A stretch of DNA of 45,030 nt from JBOGHU01 sp050742255 (GCA_050742255.1 JBOGHU010000052.1:1-45030); one strand, 5' to 3'; shown: positions 16,501 through 23,201, numbered from the stretch's first letter. Made by a program: numbers and translations. Notes: generated from the letters alone by a model not told the origin.

Positions 16501-17096
16501 TCGACTATCGAGCCCCGGACTGCCACCTCCCCCCTCCGCTCGACCTGGGGCTCCCGGCGGTAGCCGGCGCCCACCAGCCGCTCCACCAGCCCGCCCTGGT
16601 CGACGTGGTCGCCGGCCCGCACGAGGACCCGCTCGACGCCATCGTGGGCGAGGGGGCCCAGTCGCTGGATGAGGGCTCGGACCGGGGCCACCACCACCGC
16701 CGGGGCCGCCCCCGCCGCGGGGGGCTGGCCCAGGCGCCACAGGGTACGCAGCCGCCGGCCCATGGTCTCCACCCCCGGGCTGACCCGCTCGAAGGGCAGC
16801 GTCTCCCACGCCGGGAACAGCTCGACCGCCTCGTGGCCCAGGTACAGCTCGAGATCGTGGGCCAGGCGCTCCGCCTCGGTGGTGGTGGCCACGGCCACCA
16901 CCACCGGGCGGCGGTCGGAGCGCCGGACCAGGGCGGCCACGGTGATGGCCCGGGCCGGCTCGGGCACCGCCAGCACCGCCGAGGCGCTACCCGCCGCCTC
17001 GACCAGGGCGGGCTCCTCACCCAGCAGGGCGGGCAGGGCGCGCAGCGGCGCCGGACGCGACGGGGCGCCCGATCCGGGCGGGACCGAGGGGCTCAC
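13554..17096 (-). CDS. mfd: Transcription-repair coupling factor Mfd
   Basis: 1180 residues. Removes stalled RNA polymerase and recruits UvrA to lesions. UvrB-like N-terminal domains (ELFPAWETLPFERVSPGVETMGRRL), RNAP-interaction domain (YVVHAHHGVARYAGM...DYLLLEYRGGDKLYVPTDQI), RecG-like motor with Walker A CGDVGYGKTEVAL (about 655) and DEEQRFGVTHKE (about 756), TATPIPRTLEMSLTGIRDL, QLRGRVGRAGSRAYAY, and the C-terminal TRCF domain. Full length. The start GTG at 17096 lies 7 nt after a TAGCCT box; longer frames to 17168 have no family sequence. Starts the run mfd, PpiC lipoprotein, mazG, unknown. Confidence 0.96.
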   Translation of the reverse strand: MSPSVPPGSGAPSRPAPLRALPALLGEEPALVEAAGSASAVLAVPEPARAITVAALVRRSDRRPVVVAVATTTEAERLAHDLELYLGHEAVELFPAWETLPFERVSPGVETMGRRLRTLWRLGQPPAAGAAPAVVVAPVRALIQRLGPLAHDGVERVLVRAGDHVDQGGLVERLVGAGYRREPQVERRGEVAVRGSIVDVYPATADAPVRIDLWGDEVDRLSRFSVSDQRSRAGLEAVELFGCRELLPTPAVRERAAALVATQPWGRSQWERLAEGALFDGMESWLPWLTDGEVVLTDLVGADARVVLVEPGRLRDRGADMLAEEADLAAALARTWGAVADPADPGPARGGLPRLHVPLERVLAHTAAPVWTVLDLPEGPGTPVVAARAWDPVVGDGSRLVARLSSMLAQGYRVVVAADGPASASRLASRLRAEGVAVRDDPAHPDDPGPGLAAPGGHVVVAPLERGVILAGARLAVLAESDLTGRRRAHRRARPHRREAAATYDGLEPGGYVVHAHHGVARYAGMVTRAIGGVDRDYLLLEYRGGDKLYVPTDQIGVVRPYAGGESPALNRLGGSEWRKARSRARAATREVARELVALYRQRAQVGGHAFSPDTVWQRELEESFPWRETPDQARAIAEVKADMEADRPMDRLVCGDVGYGKTEVALRAAFKAVQDGKQVAVLVPTTLLAQQHGATFAERLAGYPVRVEVLSRFLTATEAKAVVGGLAEGTVDVVIGTHRLLSGDVTFKRLGLLVVDEEQRFGVTHKEAIKRLRTDVDVLTLTATPIPRTLEMSLTGIRDLTLLHTPPAQRQPILTYVGEHDRRAVAEAVRRELLREGQVFYVHNRVADIDSVAAELSELVPEARIAVAHGQMDEGSLEQVVLAFWDGAYDVLVCTTIIESGIDMPTVNTLVVDGAERLGLGQLHQLRGRVGRAGSRAYAYLFHPRDHALSEEAYERLRTIGESTELGSGFKIAMRDLEIRGAGNLLGASQSGHVAAVGYDLYVQMVSEAVAELRGEAPVEPAEVILDLPVAAHLPQGYVGHEELRLDAYRRLATVTTHDQADDVLAEWEDRYGPPPPPALALLAVAHLRAECHRTGVREVVVGPRRGGPGLEARLSPLRLRASGAVRLGRLHPGAIYREGRGQLVVPLDGVEPGGGELVRSLTALVGELVPPEAASVAS

Positions 17097-17103
17097 CACC
17101 CCG

Positions 17104-17109
17104 AGGCTA
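17104..17109 (-). promoter_or_regulatory. Putative -10 box (TAGCCT) of mfd
   Basis: TAGCCT on the minus strand, 4 nt before one GTG and 7 nt before the next (17096). The 7-nt spacing fits a leaderless mRNA starting at 17096. Confidence 0.45.
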
Positions 17110-17183
17110 GGCCCCGGCCACCGGTTTCTGAGCGCTTGACCCGCCATGACCGGGCCCGGCGCGCGCAAACCGGCGGAGTCCCA

Positions 17184-17798
17184 TCAGTTGAAGCGGTTCA
17201 TGGCCGCCTCGGGGCCGGCGGTGGCGATCAGCTCCACGGCGTCGGCGGCCTCGGCCACGGCCACGTCGAGCTCGACCCGCTCCCCCTTGGAGGGGCGGCG
17301 CAGGACGTGGTCGGCGCCGGTCGTCCGGCCGGGCGGCTTGCCCACGCCGATGCGCACCCGAAGGAAGGCGTCGCTGTGGACGTGGTCCTTGACCGACCGG
17401 AGGCCGTTGTGACCGGCCAGCCCACCGCCCACCTTGACCCTGACCCGGCCGGGCGGGAGGTCGAGCTCGTCGTGGATCACCACCAGCCGGGCGGCGTCGC
17501 CCTCGGGGCAGTACCGGCGCACCAGGGGGGCTACCGCCTGGCCCGAGAGGTTGACGAAGGTGTCGGGGACCGCCAGGACCACCCGGTGCCCCCCTAGGAG
17601 GACCGGCGCCGAGCGGGCCCGGCCCACCTCCCGCCTCAGCCGGGCCCGGTGGCGGTGGGCCAGCACCTCCACCACCTCGATCCCCACGTTGTGGCGCGTG
17701 CCCACGTACTCGGCGCCGGGGTTCCCCAGGCCCACCACGACCAGCTCGGCCGGCGCCCCCCGCGGCTGGCGACGGCCACCCCGGCGAAGGAGGCGCAC
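17184..17798 (-). CDS. pth: Peptidyl-tRNA hydrolase
   Basis: 204 residues. Releases tRNA from peptidyl-tRNA dropped by ribosomes. Signatures: LVVVGLGNPGAEYVGTRHNVG (catalytic His36), PDTFVNLSGQAV, VIHDELDLPPGRVRVKVGGG, GHNGLRSV and RVRIGVGKPPG. A basic N-terminal extension of about 17 residues precedes the fold. GTG 17798 begins immediately after the rplY stop, so the two are likely coupled, as in many bacteria. Confidence 0.96.
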   Translation of the reverse strand: MRLLRRGGRRQPRGAPAELVVVGLGNPGAEYVGTRHNVGIEVVEVLAHRHRARLRREVGRARSAPVLLGGHRVVLAVPDTFVNLSGQAVAPLVRRYCPEGDAARLVVIHDELDLPPGRVRVKVGGGLAGHNGLRSVKDHVHSDAFLRVRIGVGKPPGRTTGADHVLRRPSKGERVELDVAVAEAADAVELIATAGPEAAMNRFN

Positions 17799-18458
17799 CT
17801 ACGGACCCGGCGTCTCCCTGGCCCCGCCCGGCGAGGGCTCCTCGGCCTCATCGCCGCCGCCCTCCTCGATCACCCCGGCCAGCTCCTCGGCCTCCACCGC
17901 GGCCCGGCTGACCTGGGCCAGGACCACCGGCACGTCGTCGTCGACCTCGGTGGCGGCGCCGGCGGGGAGCGAGAGGTCCCCCACCCGGATGGCGTCACCG
18001 ATGGTCAGGCCGGAGATGTCGACCCGGATCTCGTTGGGGATGTTGCCGGGCGTGGCCGACACGGCCAGGGCGTGGAGCTGCTGGTCGACATTGCCGTTGT
18101 CCTGGGTGACCTGGCGGGCCTCGCCCTCCACCACGACCGGCACGTCGACGGTGATGACCTCGTCGCGGTGGACCACGAGGAGGTCGACGTGGGTGATGTC
18201 GTTGCGCACCGGGTCCCGCTGCACATCCCGGACGATGGTGAGCTGGCGGGTGCCGGCCACGTCGAGGTCGATGAGGGCGTTCATGCCGGCCTCGGTCGTG
18301 AGGGCGGCCCGCAGGTCCCGGTAGGGGACCGCCACCGACACGGGGTCCCGGCCGTGGCCGTACACGACGGCAGGGATCTTGCCGGCCCGTCGCAGCCGCC
18401 TCGACGGGCGGGACCCGGGGCTGCGCCCGGTCTCGGCGACAAGGTTGACCTCGGGCAT
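17799..18458 (-). CDS. rplY: 50S ribosomal protein bL25 (CTC form)
   Basis: 219 residues from ATG 18458 with GGAGGGCGCC just upstream. The N-terminal 5S-rRNA-binding domain includes RLRRAGKIPAVVYGHGRDP and DVQRDPVRNDITHVDLLVV. The C-terminal TL5/CTC beta domain (VPVVVEGEARQVTQDNG...) ends in an acidic tail typical of the long actinobacterial form. Transcription likely starts from the TACACT box at 18506. Followed directly by pth. Confidence 0.96.
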   Translation of the reverse strand: MPEVNLVAETGRSPGSRPSRRLRRAGKIPAVVYGHGRDPVSVAVPYRDLRAALTTEAGMNALIDLDVAGTRQLTIVRDVQRDPVRNDITHVDLLVVHRDEVITVDVPVVVEGEARQVTQDNGNVDQQLHALAVSATPGNIPNEIRVDISGLTIGDAIRVGDLSLPAGAATEVDDDVPVVLAQVSRAAVEAEELAGVIEEGGGDEAEEPSPGGARETPGP

Positions 18459-18476
18459 GGCGGCGCCCTCCTCGGG

Positions 18477-18505
18477 GACGGTCGGCGACGGTCGGCGACG
18501 GTGAC
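18477..18505. repeat. 10-bp tandem repeat in the rplY leader
   Basis: The motif GACGGTCGGC repeats about two and a half times between the rplY promoter and its ribosome-binding site. It can form only weak hairpins; no known leader RNA recognised. Confidence 0.6.
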
Positions 18506-18511
18506 AGTGTA
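18506..18511 (-). promoter_or_regulatory. Putative -10 box (TACACT) of rplY-pth
   Basis: TACACT on the minus strand, 47 nt before the rplY ATG. Same hexamer as at prs. The -35 is not clear. Confidence 0.45.
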
Positions 18512-18538
18512 GGTGGACGGCCCCTCCCCCGAGCCAAC

Positions 18539-19522
18539 CTACGCCTGGTTCTCCCCCCCGAAGATCTCCGACACCGAGGTGTCCTCGAACACGGCGTCGA
18601 TGGCGTCGGCGATGATGGGCGCGATCGAGAGCACCTCGAGCTTGTCGATCTGCCTCTCGGCGGAGAGGGGCAGGGTGTTGGTGATCACCACCCTGTCTAT
18701 GACGGAGTTCTTCAGCCGGTCGATGGCCGGGTCGGAGAAGACCCCGTGGGTGGCCACGGCCCACACGTCGGACGCGCCCCGGCGCTTCAGCTCCTCGGCG
18801 GCGGTGACGATGGTGGCGGCGGTGTCGATCATGTCGTCGACCAGCACGCAGCTCCGGCCGTCGACCTCGCCCACCACCCGCCGGGCCTCGGCCACGTTGA
18901 CAGAGCCCTTGGGCCGGTGCTTGTGGACGATGGCCAGGTCGGCGTGAAGGTGGTTGGCCAGCCGCTCGGCCACCTTCACCCTCCCAGCGTCGGGCGCCAC
19001 CACGACGACCTCGCCCCGGGCGTGACGGCTGAGGTAGTCGACCAGCAGCGGCATGGCGGTGAGGTGGTCGACCGGCCCGTCGAAGAAGCCCTGGATCTGC
19101 CCGGAGTGGAGGTCGACGCTGACCACCCGGTTGGCCCCGGCGACGCGGAGCAGGTCGGCCACCAGCTTGGCCGTGATCGGCTCCCGGCCCTCGACCTTGC
19201 GGTCCTGGCGGGAGTAGCCGTAGTAGGGGCACACGGCGGTGATGCGCTTGGCCGACGCCCGCTTGGCGGCGTCGATCATGATGAGCTGCTCGAAGATGGA
19301 GTCGGCCACCGAGCGCCCCCCGAGCGACGAGTGGGTCTGGACGATGAAGACGTCGCCGCCCCGCACCGAGTCACCGAAGCGGCAGCGCATCTCGGAGTTG
19401 GCGAAGTCGACCAGGTTGGTCTCCCCCAGCGGCACGCCCAGGTGCTCGGCGATCTCCCGGGCCAGCTCGGGATGGGTCCGGCCCGCCAGCAGCTGCAGCT
19501 TCTTCTTGGTGATCAGCTCCAC
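18539..19522 (-). CDS. prs: Ribose-phosphate pyrophosphokinase (PRPP synthetase)
   Basis: 327 residues from GTG 19522, with GGGAGGAAGC immediately upstream. Makes PRPP from ribose-5-phosphate and ATP. Signatures: FANSEMRCRFGDSVRGGDVFIVQTH, CPYYGYSRQDRKVEGREPI, DLHSGQIQGFFDGPVDHLTA, VVVAPDAGRVKVAERLA, and the PRPP loop VLVDDMIDTAATIVTAAEEL. Full length, class I. It follows glmU on the same strand, the common glmU-prs pairing that joins nucleotide-sugar and nucleotide synthesis. Confidence 0.97.
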   Translation of the reverse strand: MELITKKKLQLLAGRTHPELAREIAEHLGVPLGETNLVDFANSEMRCRFGDSVRGGDVFIVQTHSSLGGRSVADSIFEQLIMIDAAKRASAKRITAVCPYYGYSRQDRKVEGREPITAKLVADLLRVAGANRVVSVDLHSGQIQGFFDGPVDHLTAMPLLVDYLSRHARGEVVVVAPDAGRVKVAERLANHLHADLAIVHKHRPKGSVNVAEARRVVGEVDGRSCVLVDDMIDTAATIVTAAEELKRRGASDVWAVATHGVFSDPAIDRLKNSVIDRVVITNTLPLSAERQIDKLEVLSIAPIIADAIDAVFEDTSVSEIFGGENQA

Positions 19523-19578
19523 CGCTTCCTCCCTCAGGGGCTCCCATGGGGGCGGTGCATCGACCTCCCGCACCCACC

Positions 19579-20661
19579 TCAAGTGTAGGACGGACCGGCG
19601 ACCGATCCCGGGGGGACCACCGTCCCCGGCGCCAGGTACGCGAACGGTCCGACGTGGGCGCCGGCTCCGATCTCGGCCTCGGTGCCGGCGGTGGCCCTGA
19701 CCACCGCGCCCTCGCCCACGGTGCAGTCGACCAGGTGGGTGTCGGGACCGAGGACGGCCCCGGCCCCCACCACGGTCCCGCCCCCGAGGACAGTCCCGGG
19801 GAGCAGGCTCACGTCGGGTGCCAGGCGGACCGACGCGTCGAGGTAGACGGCGCCGGGGTCGACCATGCTGACCCCGGCGAGCATCCACCCCCGGTTGATC
19901 CGGTGGCGCAGGGCCGCCTCGGCCGCCGCCAGCTGGGACAGGTCGTTGACCCCGGTCGTCTCCTGGGGGTCCTCGACGGGCACCGAGGCCACCGGGTAGC
20001 CGGCGTCCGCCAGCACCCCGATTACGTCGGTCAGGTAGTTCTCGCCCTTGGCGTTGTCGGGCCTCACGCGGCGCAGCGCCGGGGCCAGGACCCCTCGCCG
20101 GAAGCAGTAGATCGAGGTGGCCACCTCGCCGATGGCGGCCTGGTCGGGCGTGGCGTCGGCCTCCTCCACGATGCGCGCCACGCGCCCGCCCCGTCCCCGG
20201 ACCACCCGTCCGTAACCCGAGGGGTCGGCCGGGCGGGAGGTCAGCACGGTGGCGGCGCCGCCCGCCTCCCGGTGGGCGGCGGCCAGCCCGGCCAGGGTGG
20301 CCGGCCGCACCAGCGGCGCGTCGCCGGGGAGGACGATCACGTCCCCGCCGTCGATGTCGTCGTCGGGGAGGGCGGTGAGCGCCACCAGCATGGCGTCACC
20401 GGTGCCCAGGGGCTGGGCCTGCTCCACGAAGTCGATGGCGAGCCGGGGCGGGCTGTGGTCGATCAGGCTCTTGGTGACCCTTTCGGCCGGGTGCCCGACC
20501 ACGACCACGGCGCGATCGGCCGGCACCGCCGCCACCGCATCGAGCACGTGGCCGAGCATGGCCCGCCCGCACAGGCGGTGGAGGGGCTTGGGCCGGCTGG
20601 AGCGCATGCGGGTGCCCCTGCCGGCGGCGAGCACCACGGCTACCAGCGACGACGGGCCCAT
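19579..20661 (-). CDS. glmU: GlmU uridyltransferase, C-terminally truncated
   Basis: 360 residues against about 450-495 for usual GlmU. The N-terminal pyrophosphorylase is complete: LVAVVLAAGRGTRMRSSRPKPLH, PLGTGDAML, VIVLPGDAPLVR and GVNDLSQLAAAEAALR. The left-handed beta-helix begins (PGAVYLDASVRLAPDV) but stops at GPFAYLAPGTVVPPGSVAG, about where E. coli residue 340 would be. The RLRPG arginine used by the acetyltransferase is Ala here, and all downstream acetyltransferase residues are missing. Only 56 bp separate it from prs, so this is not a hidden frameshift. Predicted to make UDP-GlcNAc from GlcNAc-1-P and UTP, with acetylation supplied elsewhere. ATG 20661 lies 1 nt beyond tRNA-Gln. 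Confidence 0.9.
   Translation of the reverse strand: MGPSSLVAVVLAAGRGTRMRSSRPKPLHRLCGRAMLGHVLDAVAAVPADRAVVVVGHPAERVTKSLIDHSPPRLAIDFVEQAQPLGTGDAMLVALTALPDDDIDGGDVIVLPGDAPLVRPATLAGLAAAHREAGGAATVLTSRPADPSGYGRVVRGRGGRVARIVEEADATPDQAAIGEVATSIYCFRRGVLAPALRRVRPDNAKGENYLTDVIGVLADAGYPVASVPVEDPQETTGVNDLSQLAAAEAALRHRINRGWMLAGVSMVDPGAVYLDASVRLAPDVSLLPGTVLGGGTVVGAGAVLGPDTHLVDCTVGEGAVVRATAGTEAEIGAGAHVGPFAYLAPGTVVPPGSVAGPSYT
19582..19587 (-). promoter_or_regulatory. Putative -10 box (TACACT) of prs inside the glmU end
   Basis: The last sense codons of glmU (Tyr-Thr, TACACT) form the box, just before the TGA. The start would be near 19575, giving a leader of about 53 nt to prs. Confidence 0.4.
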
Positions 20662-20662
20662 G

Positions 20663-20733
20663 CTCGGGGGGGAGGGCTCGAACCTCCATTCCAGGTTCCA
20701 AAGACCTGTGTCCTGCCGTTGGACGACCCCCGA
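20663..20733 (-). tRNA. tRNA-Gln (anticodon UUG)
   Basis: 71-nt minus-strand tRNA. Acceptor TCGGGGG pairs with CCCCCGA, with G as discriminator. Anticodon stem CAGGT/ACCTG encloses loop CTTTGGA, giving anticodon TTG. T-arm GGAGG TTCGAGC CCTCC. CCA is not encoded. Its 3' end is 1 nt from the glmU ATG, so tRNA and glmU must share a transcript or the tRNA must end by processing. Confidence 0.95.
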
Positions 20734-20744
20734 CCGCCCCCCGC

Positions 20745-20750
20745 AGGCTA
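20745..20750 (-). promoter_or_regulatory. Putative -10 box (TAGCCT) of tRNA-Gln
   Basis: TAGCCT on the minus strand, 11 nt before the mature tRNA 5' end. Likely drives the tRNA and the following glmU. Confidence 0.45.
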
Positions 20751-20816
20751 GTGCCGCTTCTCGGCGCCGCTTCATCTCGGCCGACCGCCACAGTGGATGA
20801 CGGTGGCGCCGACCGC

Positions 20817-20822
20817 TACCCT
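20817..20822 (+). promoter_or_regulatory. Putative -10 box (TACCCT) of bS22
   Basis: TACCCT ends 10 nt before the ATG at 20833, leaving at most a few untranslated bases. Confidence 0.4.
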
Positions 20823-20832
20823 CAGCCGCCAC

Positions 20833-20931
20833 ATGGGATCGCTGATCAAGAAGCGGCGCAAGCGGATGCGCAAGAAGAAGCACAAGAAGATGCTCAAGCG
20901 CACCCGCTTCCAACGTCGGGCCAAGACGTGA
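20833..20931 (+). CDS. 30S ribosomal protein bS22 (AURKAIP1/COX24 domain)
   Basis: 32 codons, extremely basic: begins MGSLIKKRRKRMRKKKHKK and ends RTRFQRRAKT. This matches the actinobacterial small ribosomal protein bS22, related to mitochondrial mS38. It binds rRNA in the decoding region of the small subunit. No Shine-Dalgarno is visible; the TACCCT box 10 nt upstream suggests an almost leaderless mRNA. It stands alone on the plus strand between tRNA-Gln and the convergent ispE, whose stop is 15 bp away. Confidence 0.93.
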   Translation: MGSLIKKRRKRMRKKKHKKMLKRTRFQRRAKT

Positions 20932-20946
20932 CCCCACCGGGGCTCC

Positions 20947-21693
20947 TCAACGCTGGCGGGCAGCCGTTGCCGGGACGCTGCGGGTGACCACCCGCCCCTC
21001 ACCCGGGTGTGCCCCCTCGACGAACCACGCCGACCCGCTGCCGGCCAGCATCGGCGTGCACCCGGTGGCGTCGCCCAGGCGGTCCCGCCACCGGGCCAGG
21101 TCGGGCTCCACCGCCAGCGCCGCCGGCTCGAGGTCGTTGGTGCCCATCCCGGTCGGACCCCCGAGGCGGTCCCAGGCCCGGTAGACGGCGGCGGTGGGGA
21201 CCCCGAAGGGCGGCACCTGGAGGGTGAACCACCTCTCAACCGGAGGCAGCGGCTCCACGGTCTCGCCCACGCCGGTCACCCGGGCCCTGCCGCCGACGAG
21301 GCAGAACGGCACGTCGGCGCCGAGGGCGGCGGCCATCCCCAGGTCGTGGCAGCCGGCCCACCGCAGCACGGCGGCGGCGTCGGCCGACCCCCCGCCCAGC
21401 CCCGCGCCCACGGGGATGCGCTTCTCCAACCGGACCCGCGCCTTGCGACCGACCGCAGCCAGCGCCCGCACCACCAGGTTGTCCGCGCCCTCGGGGACGC
21501 CGGTCGCCCCGCCCACCACCTGGAGGCCGTCACCGGCGGCGAAGGTCAGCACGTCGGCCAGGTCCACGGTGACCATCTCGGCGTCGATGTGGTGGTAGCC
21601 GTCGGTCCTCACCCCCCTGACCCGCAGGACCAGCGTCAGCTTGGCCGACGCCCGCTCGGTGGCCGGCGGGGGTACCGGGACCGGCCCGGTCAC
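20947..21693 (-). CDS. ispE: 4-diphosphocytidyl-2-C-methyl-D-erythritol kinase
   Basis: 248 residues from GTG 21693. GHMP kinase of the MEP isoprenoid pathway; phosphorylates CDP-methylerythritol. Signatures: ASAKLTLVLRVRGVRTDGYH near the N-terminus, the ATP loop PVGAGLGGGSADAAAVLRW, and the C-terminal MLAGSGSAWFVEG. Shorter than the usual 280-310 residues, mostly in loop regions; motifs are intact. GTG overlaps the ksgA stop by 4 nt (GTGA), matching the common ksgA-ispE pair. Confidence 0.94.
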   Translation of the reverse strand: MTGPVPVPPPATERASAKLTLVLRVRGVRTDGYHHIDAEMVTVDLADVLTFAAGDGLQVVGGATGVPEGADNLVVRALAAVGRKARVRLEKRIPVGAGLGGGSADAAAVLRWAGCHDLGMAAALGADVPFCLVGGRARVTGVGETVEPLPPVERWFTLQVPPFGVPTAAVYRAWDRLGGPTGMGTNDLEPAALAVEPDLARWRDRLGDATGCTPMLAGSGSAWFVEGAHPGEGRVVTRSVPATAARQR

Positions 21694-22517
21694 GGTCCCC
21701 CGCAGCAGGCCGCCAGCCTGCCCCAGGCCCACACGTCCAGCTCCTCGGCCCGGGCCTCGGGAGGGACCCCGGCGCAGGCGAAGGCGGCGGGGGGGGCCAG
21801 GCCGGCCAGCGACCGGCGCAACATCTTGCGGCGCTGGGCGAAGCCGGCCCGCACCAGGGTGAAGACGGACTCGGCGGCGACCTGGGCGGGGTCGACGGCC
21901 GGCGCCGGGCGCCGCTCCACCCTGACCAGCACCGACTCAACCTTGGGTGGGGGGAGGAACACCGTGGCCGGGACCCTGCCCACCACCGCCGCCGTCGCCC
22001 AGTAGGCCACCCGCACCGACAGGGACCCGTAGGCGGGGTCGCCGACCGCAGCGGCCAGGCGCTCGCCCACCTCCCGCTGGACCATGACCAGCATGCGCCC
22101 GATGGCGGGGGCTCCGTCGAGGAGGTCGGCCACCAAGGCGGCGGCGACGTTGTAGGGGAGGTTGGCCACCAGCACCCACCGCCGGTCCCCGAGCAGGGCC
22201 GGCCAGTCCATGGTGAGGGCGTCGCAGTGGAGCACCCGGGCCCCGGCCGGGCCCACCACCTCCTCGAGCACCGGGACCAGGCCCCGGTCCACCTCCACCG
22301 CCGTCACCTCGGCGCCCGTCTCTGTGAGGGCCAGGGTGAGGGAGCCCAGCCCCGCCCCCACCTCGACCACGTGGTCACCGGGCCCGACGCCGGACAGGCG
22401 GGCGATGCGCCGCACGGTGTTGGGATCCACCACGAAGTGCTGGCCACGCGCCCGGCTGGGACGCAGGTGGTGCCGAGCCAGGAGGTCGCTCACCTCCCGG
22501 CGCGACAGGGTCATCAC
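21690..22517 (-). CDS. ksgA: 16S rRNA dimethyladenosine transferase KsgA/RsmA
   Basis: 275 residues. Dimethylates two adjacent adenosines near the 3' end of 16S rRNA with SAM. Signatures: RARGQHFVVDPNTVRRIA, VVEVGAGLGSLTLAL (SAM loop), HCDALTMDW, the catalytic NLPYNV, VQREVGERLAA and FLPPPKVESVLVRV. GTG 22517 or the next codon ATG 22514 could start it. Begins 7 nt after the RlpA-like gene, and overlaps ispE. Confidence 0.96.
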   Translation of the reverse strand: MMTLSRREVSDLLARHHLRPSRARGQHFVVDPNTVRRIARLSGVGPGDHVVEVGAGLGSLTLALTETGAEVTAVEVDRGLVPVLEEVVGPAGARVLHCDALTMDWPALLGDRRWVLVANLPYNVAAALVADLLDGAPAIGRMLVMVQREVGERLAAAVGDPAYGSLSVRVAYWATAAVVGRVPATVFLPPPKVESVLVRVERRPAPAVDPAQVAAESVFTLVRAGFAQRRKMLRRSLAGLAPPAAFACAGVPPEARAEELDVWAWGRLAACCGGP

Positions 22518-22524
22518 TCCATGG

Positions 22525-23121
22525 TCACCACTCCAGGCGGACGGGGATGACGCCCGCCCCGAGGGGCGCCAGCTGGGCGAAGTCGTCGCGGTAGAGGTCC
22601 ACGATGTACCCCCCGGCGTAGGGGCCCCGGTCGCCGACCGTGCAGCTGATCGACCTCCCGGTCTTGAGGTTGGTCACGGTGACCACGGTACCGAACGGGA
22701 GGGAGCGGTGGGCGCACACGCCCGCCCCCGGGGCGCCCGCCAGCTCGTACCACGACGCCTCGCCCTCCTGGCGGCCCGCCCCCGGCGAAGGTGCCGGCGC
22801 CGGGGCCGGCGCCGGGGCCTCGGTGGTGGTCGTGGTGGGGGGGACGGTCGTCGTGGTGGGGGGGACGGTCGTGGTCGTGGTGGGGGGGACGGTGGTCGTG
22901 GGGGCTACCGGCTCGGTCGTGGTGGGCGAGGGGGCCGAGGTGTCCGGCGTCGCCTCCCCGACGTCGGTGGCGTCCTCCTGGTCCCCCGGCCGGGGCACGC
23001 CGGTGGTGGCCACGGACGAGACCAGCATCGGCGCCACCGGCTCGGGAGCCTCCGGGAAGAGGAGGGGAACCCCGACCACCGTCGCGGCGATGGCGACCAG
23101 CAGCCAGACGCGTCGGAACAT
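22525..23121 (-). CDS. RlpA-like double-psi beta-barrel protein, exported
   Basis: 198 residues. Signal/anchor helix at 5-22, then a long Thr/Pro linker (PPTTTT repeats, about 66-100) and an Ala-Pro run. The C-terminal domain (118-198) has the RlpA pattern GEASWYELAG, CAHRSLPFGTVVTVTNLKTG, VGDRGPYAGGYIVDL (Asp164 as the likely catalytic acid) and GVIPVRLEW. Cys136 and Cys160 could pair. RlpA enzymes cut glycan strands lacking stem peptides. It sits where mycobacteria carry rpfB in the metG-tatD-rpfB-ksgA-ispE order, so a wall-remodelling role fits. Confidence 0.88.
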   Translation of the reverse strand: MFRRVWLLVAIAATVVGVPLLFPEAPEPVAPMLVSSVATTGVPRPGDQEDATDVGEATPDTSAPSPTTTEPVAPTTTVPPTTTTTVPPTTTTVPPTTTTTEAPAPAPAPAPSPGAGRQEGEASWYELAGAPGAGVCAHRSLPFGTVVTVTNLKTGRSISCTVGDRGPYAGGYIVDLYRDDFAQLAPLGAGVIPVRLEW

Positions 23122-23172
23122 GGGTACGTGAGAGACCAGGGATCCACCCCTCCACTCGGGTCGACGCCACGC

Positions 23173-23201
23173 ACCCTAGGGGACCCGTAACCTGTTCGCA
23201 A
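23173..23201 (-). promoter_or_regulatory. Putative promoter of the RlpA-like gene
   Basis: Minus strand: -35 TTGCGA (23196-23201), 17-nt spacer, -10 TAGGGT (23173-23178). The start would be near 23166, giving a leader of about 45 nt, too short for a c-di-AMP riboswitch like those before some wall-hydrolase genes. Confidence 0.55.

Noticed and set aside
12765..17597. A plus-strand open frame of about 1600 codons
   Set aside because: It is antisense to mfd and the PpiC gene; composition is His/Gly/Pro-rich with no family motif, an effect of high GC codon use.
19523..19640. Frameshift as the reason for the short GlmU
   Set aside because: Only 56 bp lie between the glmU stop and the prs start, and they hold a promoter and ribosome-binding site, not room for about 100 codons.
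20932..20942. CCCC-ACC-GGGG as a terminator after bS22
   Set aside because: Only a 4-bp stem with no T tract; too weak to call.
22822..22902. Repeat array resembling a CRISPR or minisatellite
   Set aside because: It is the codon pattern of a Thr/Pro linker (PPTTTT) in the RlpA-like protein; units are short and unspaced.
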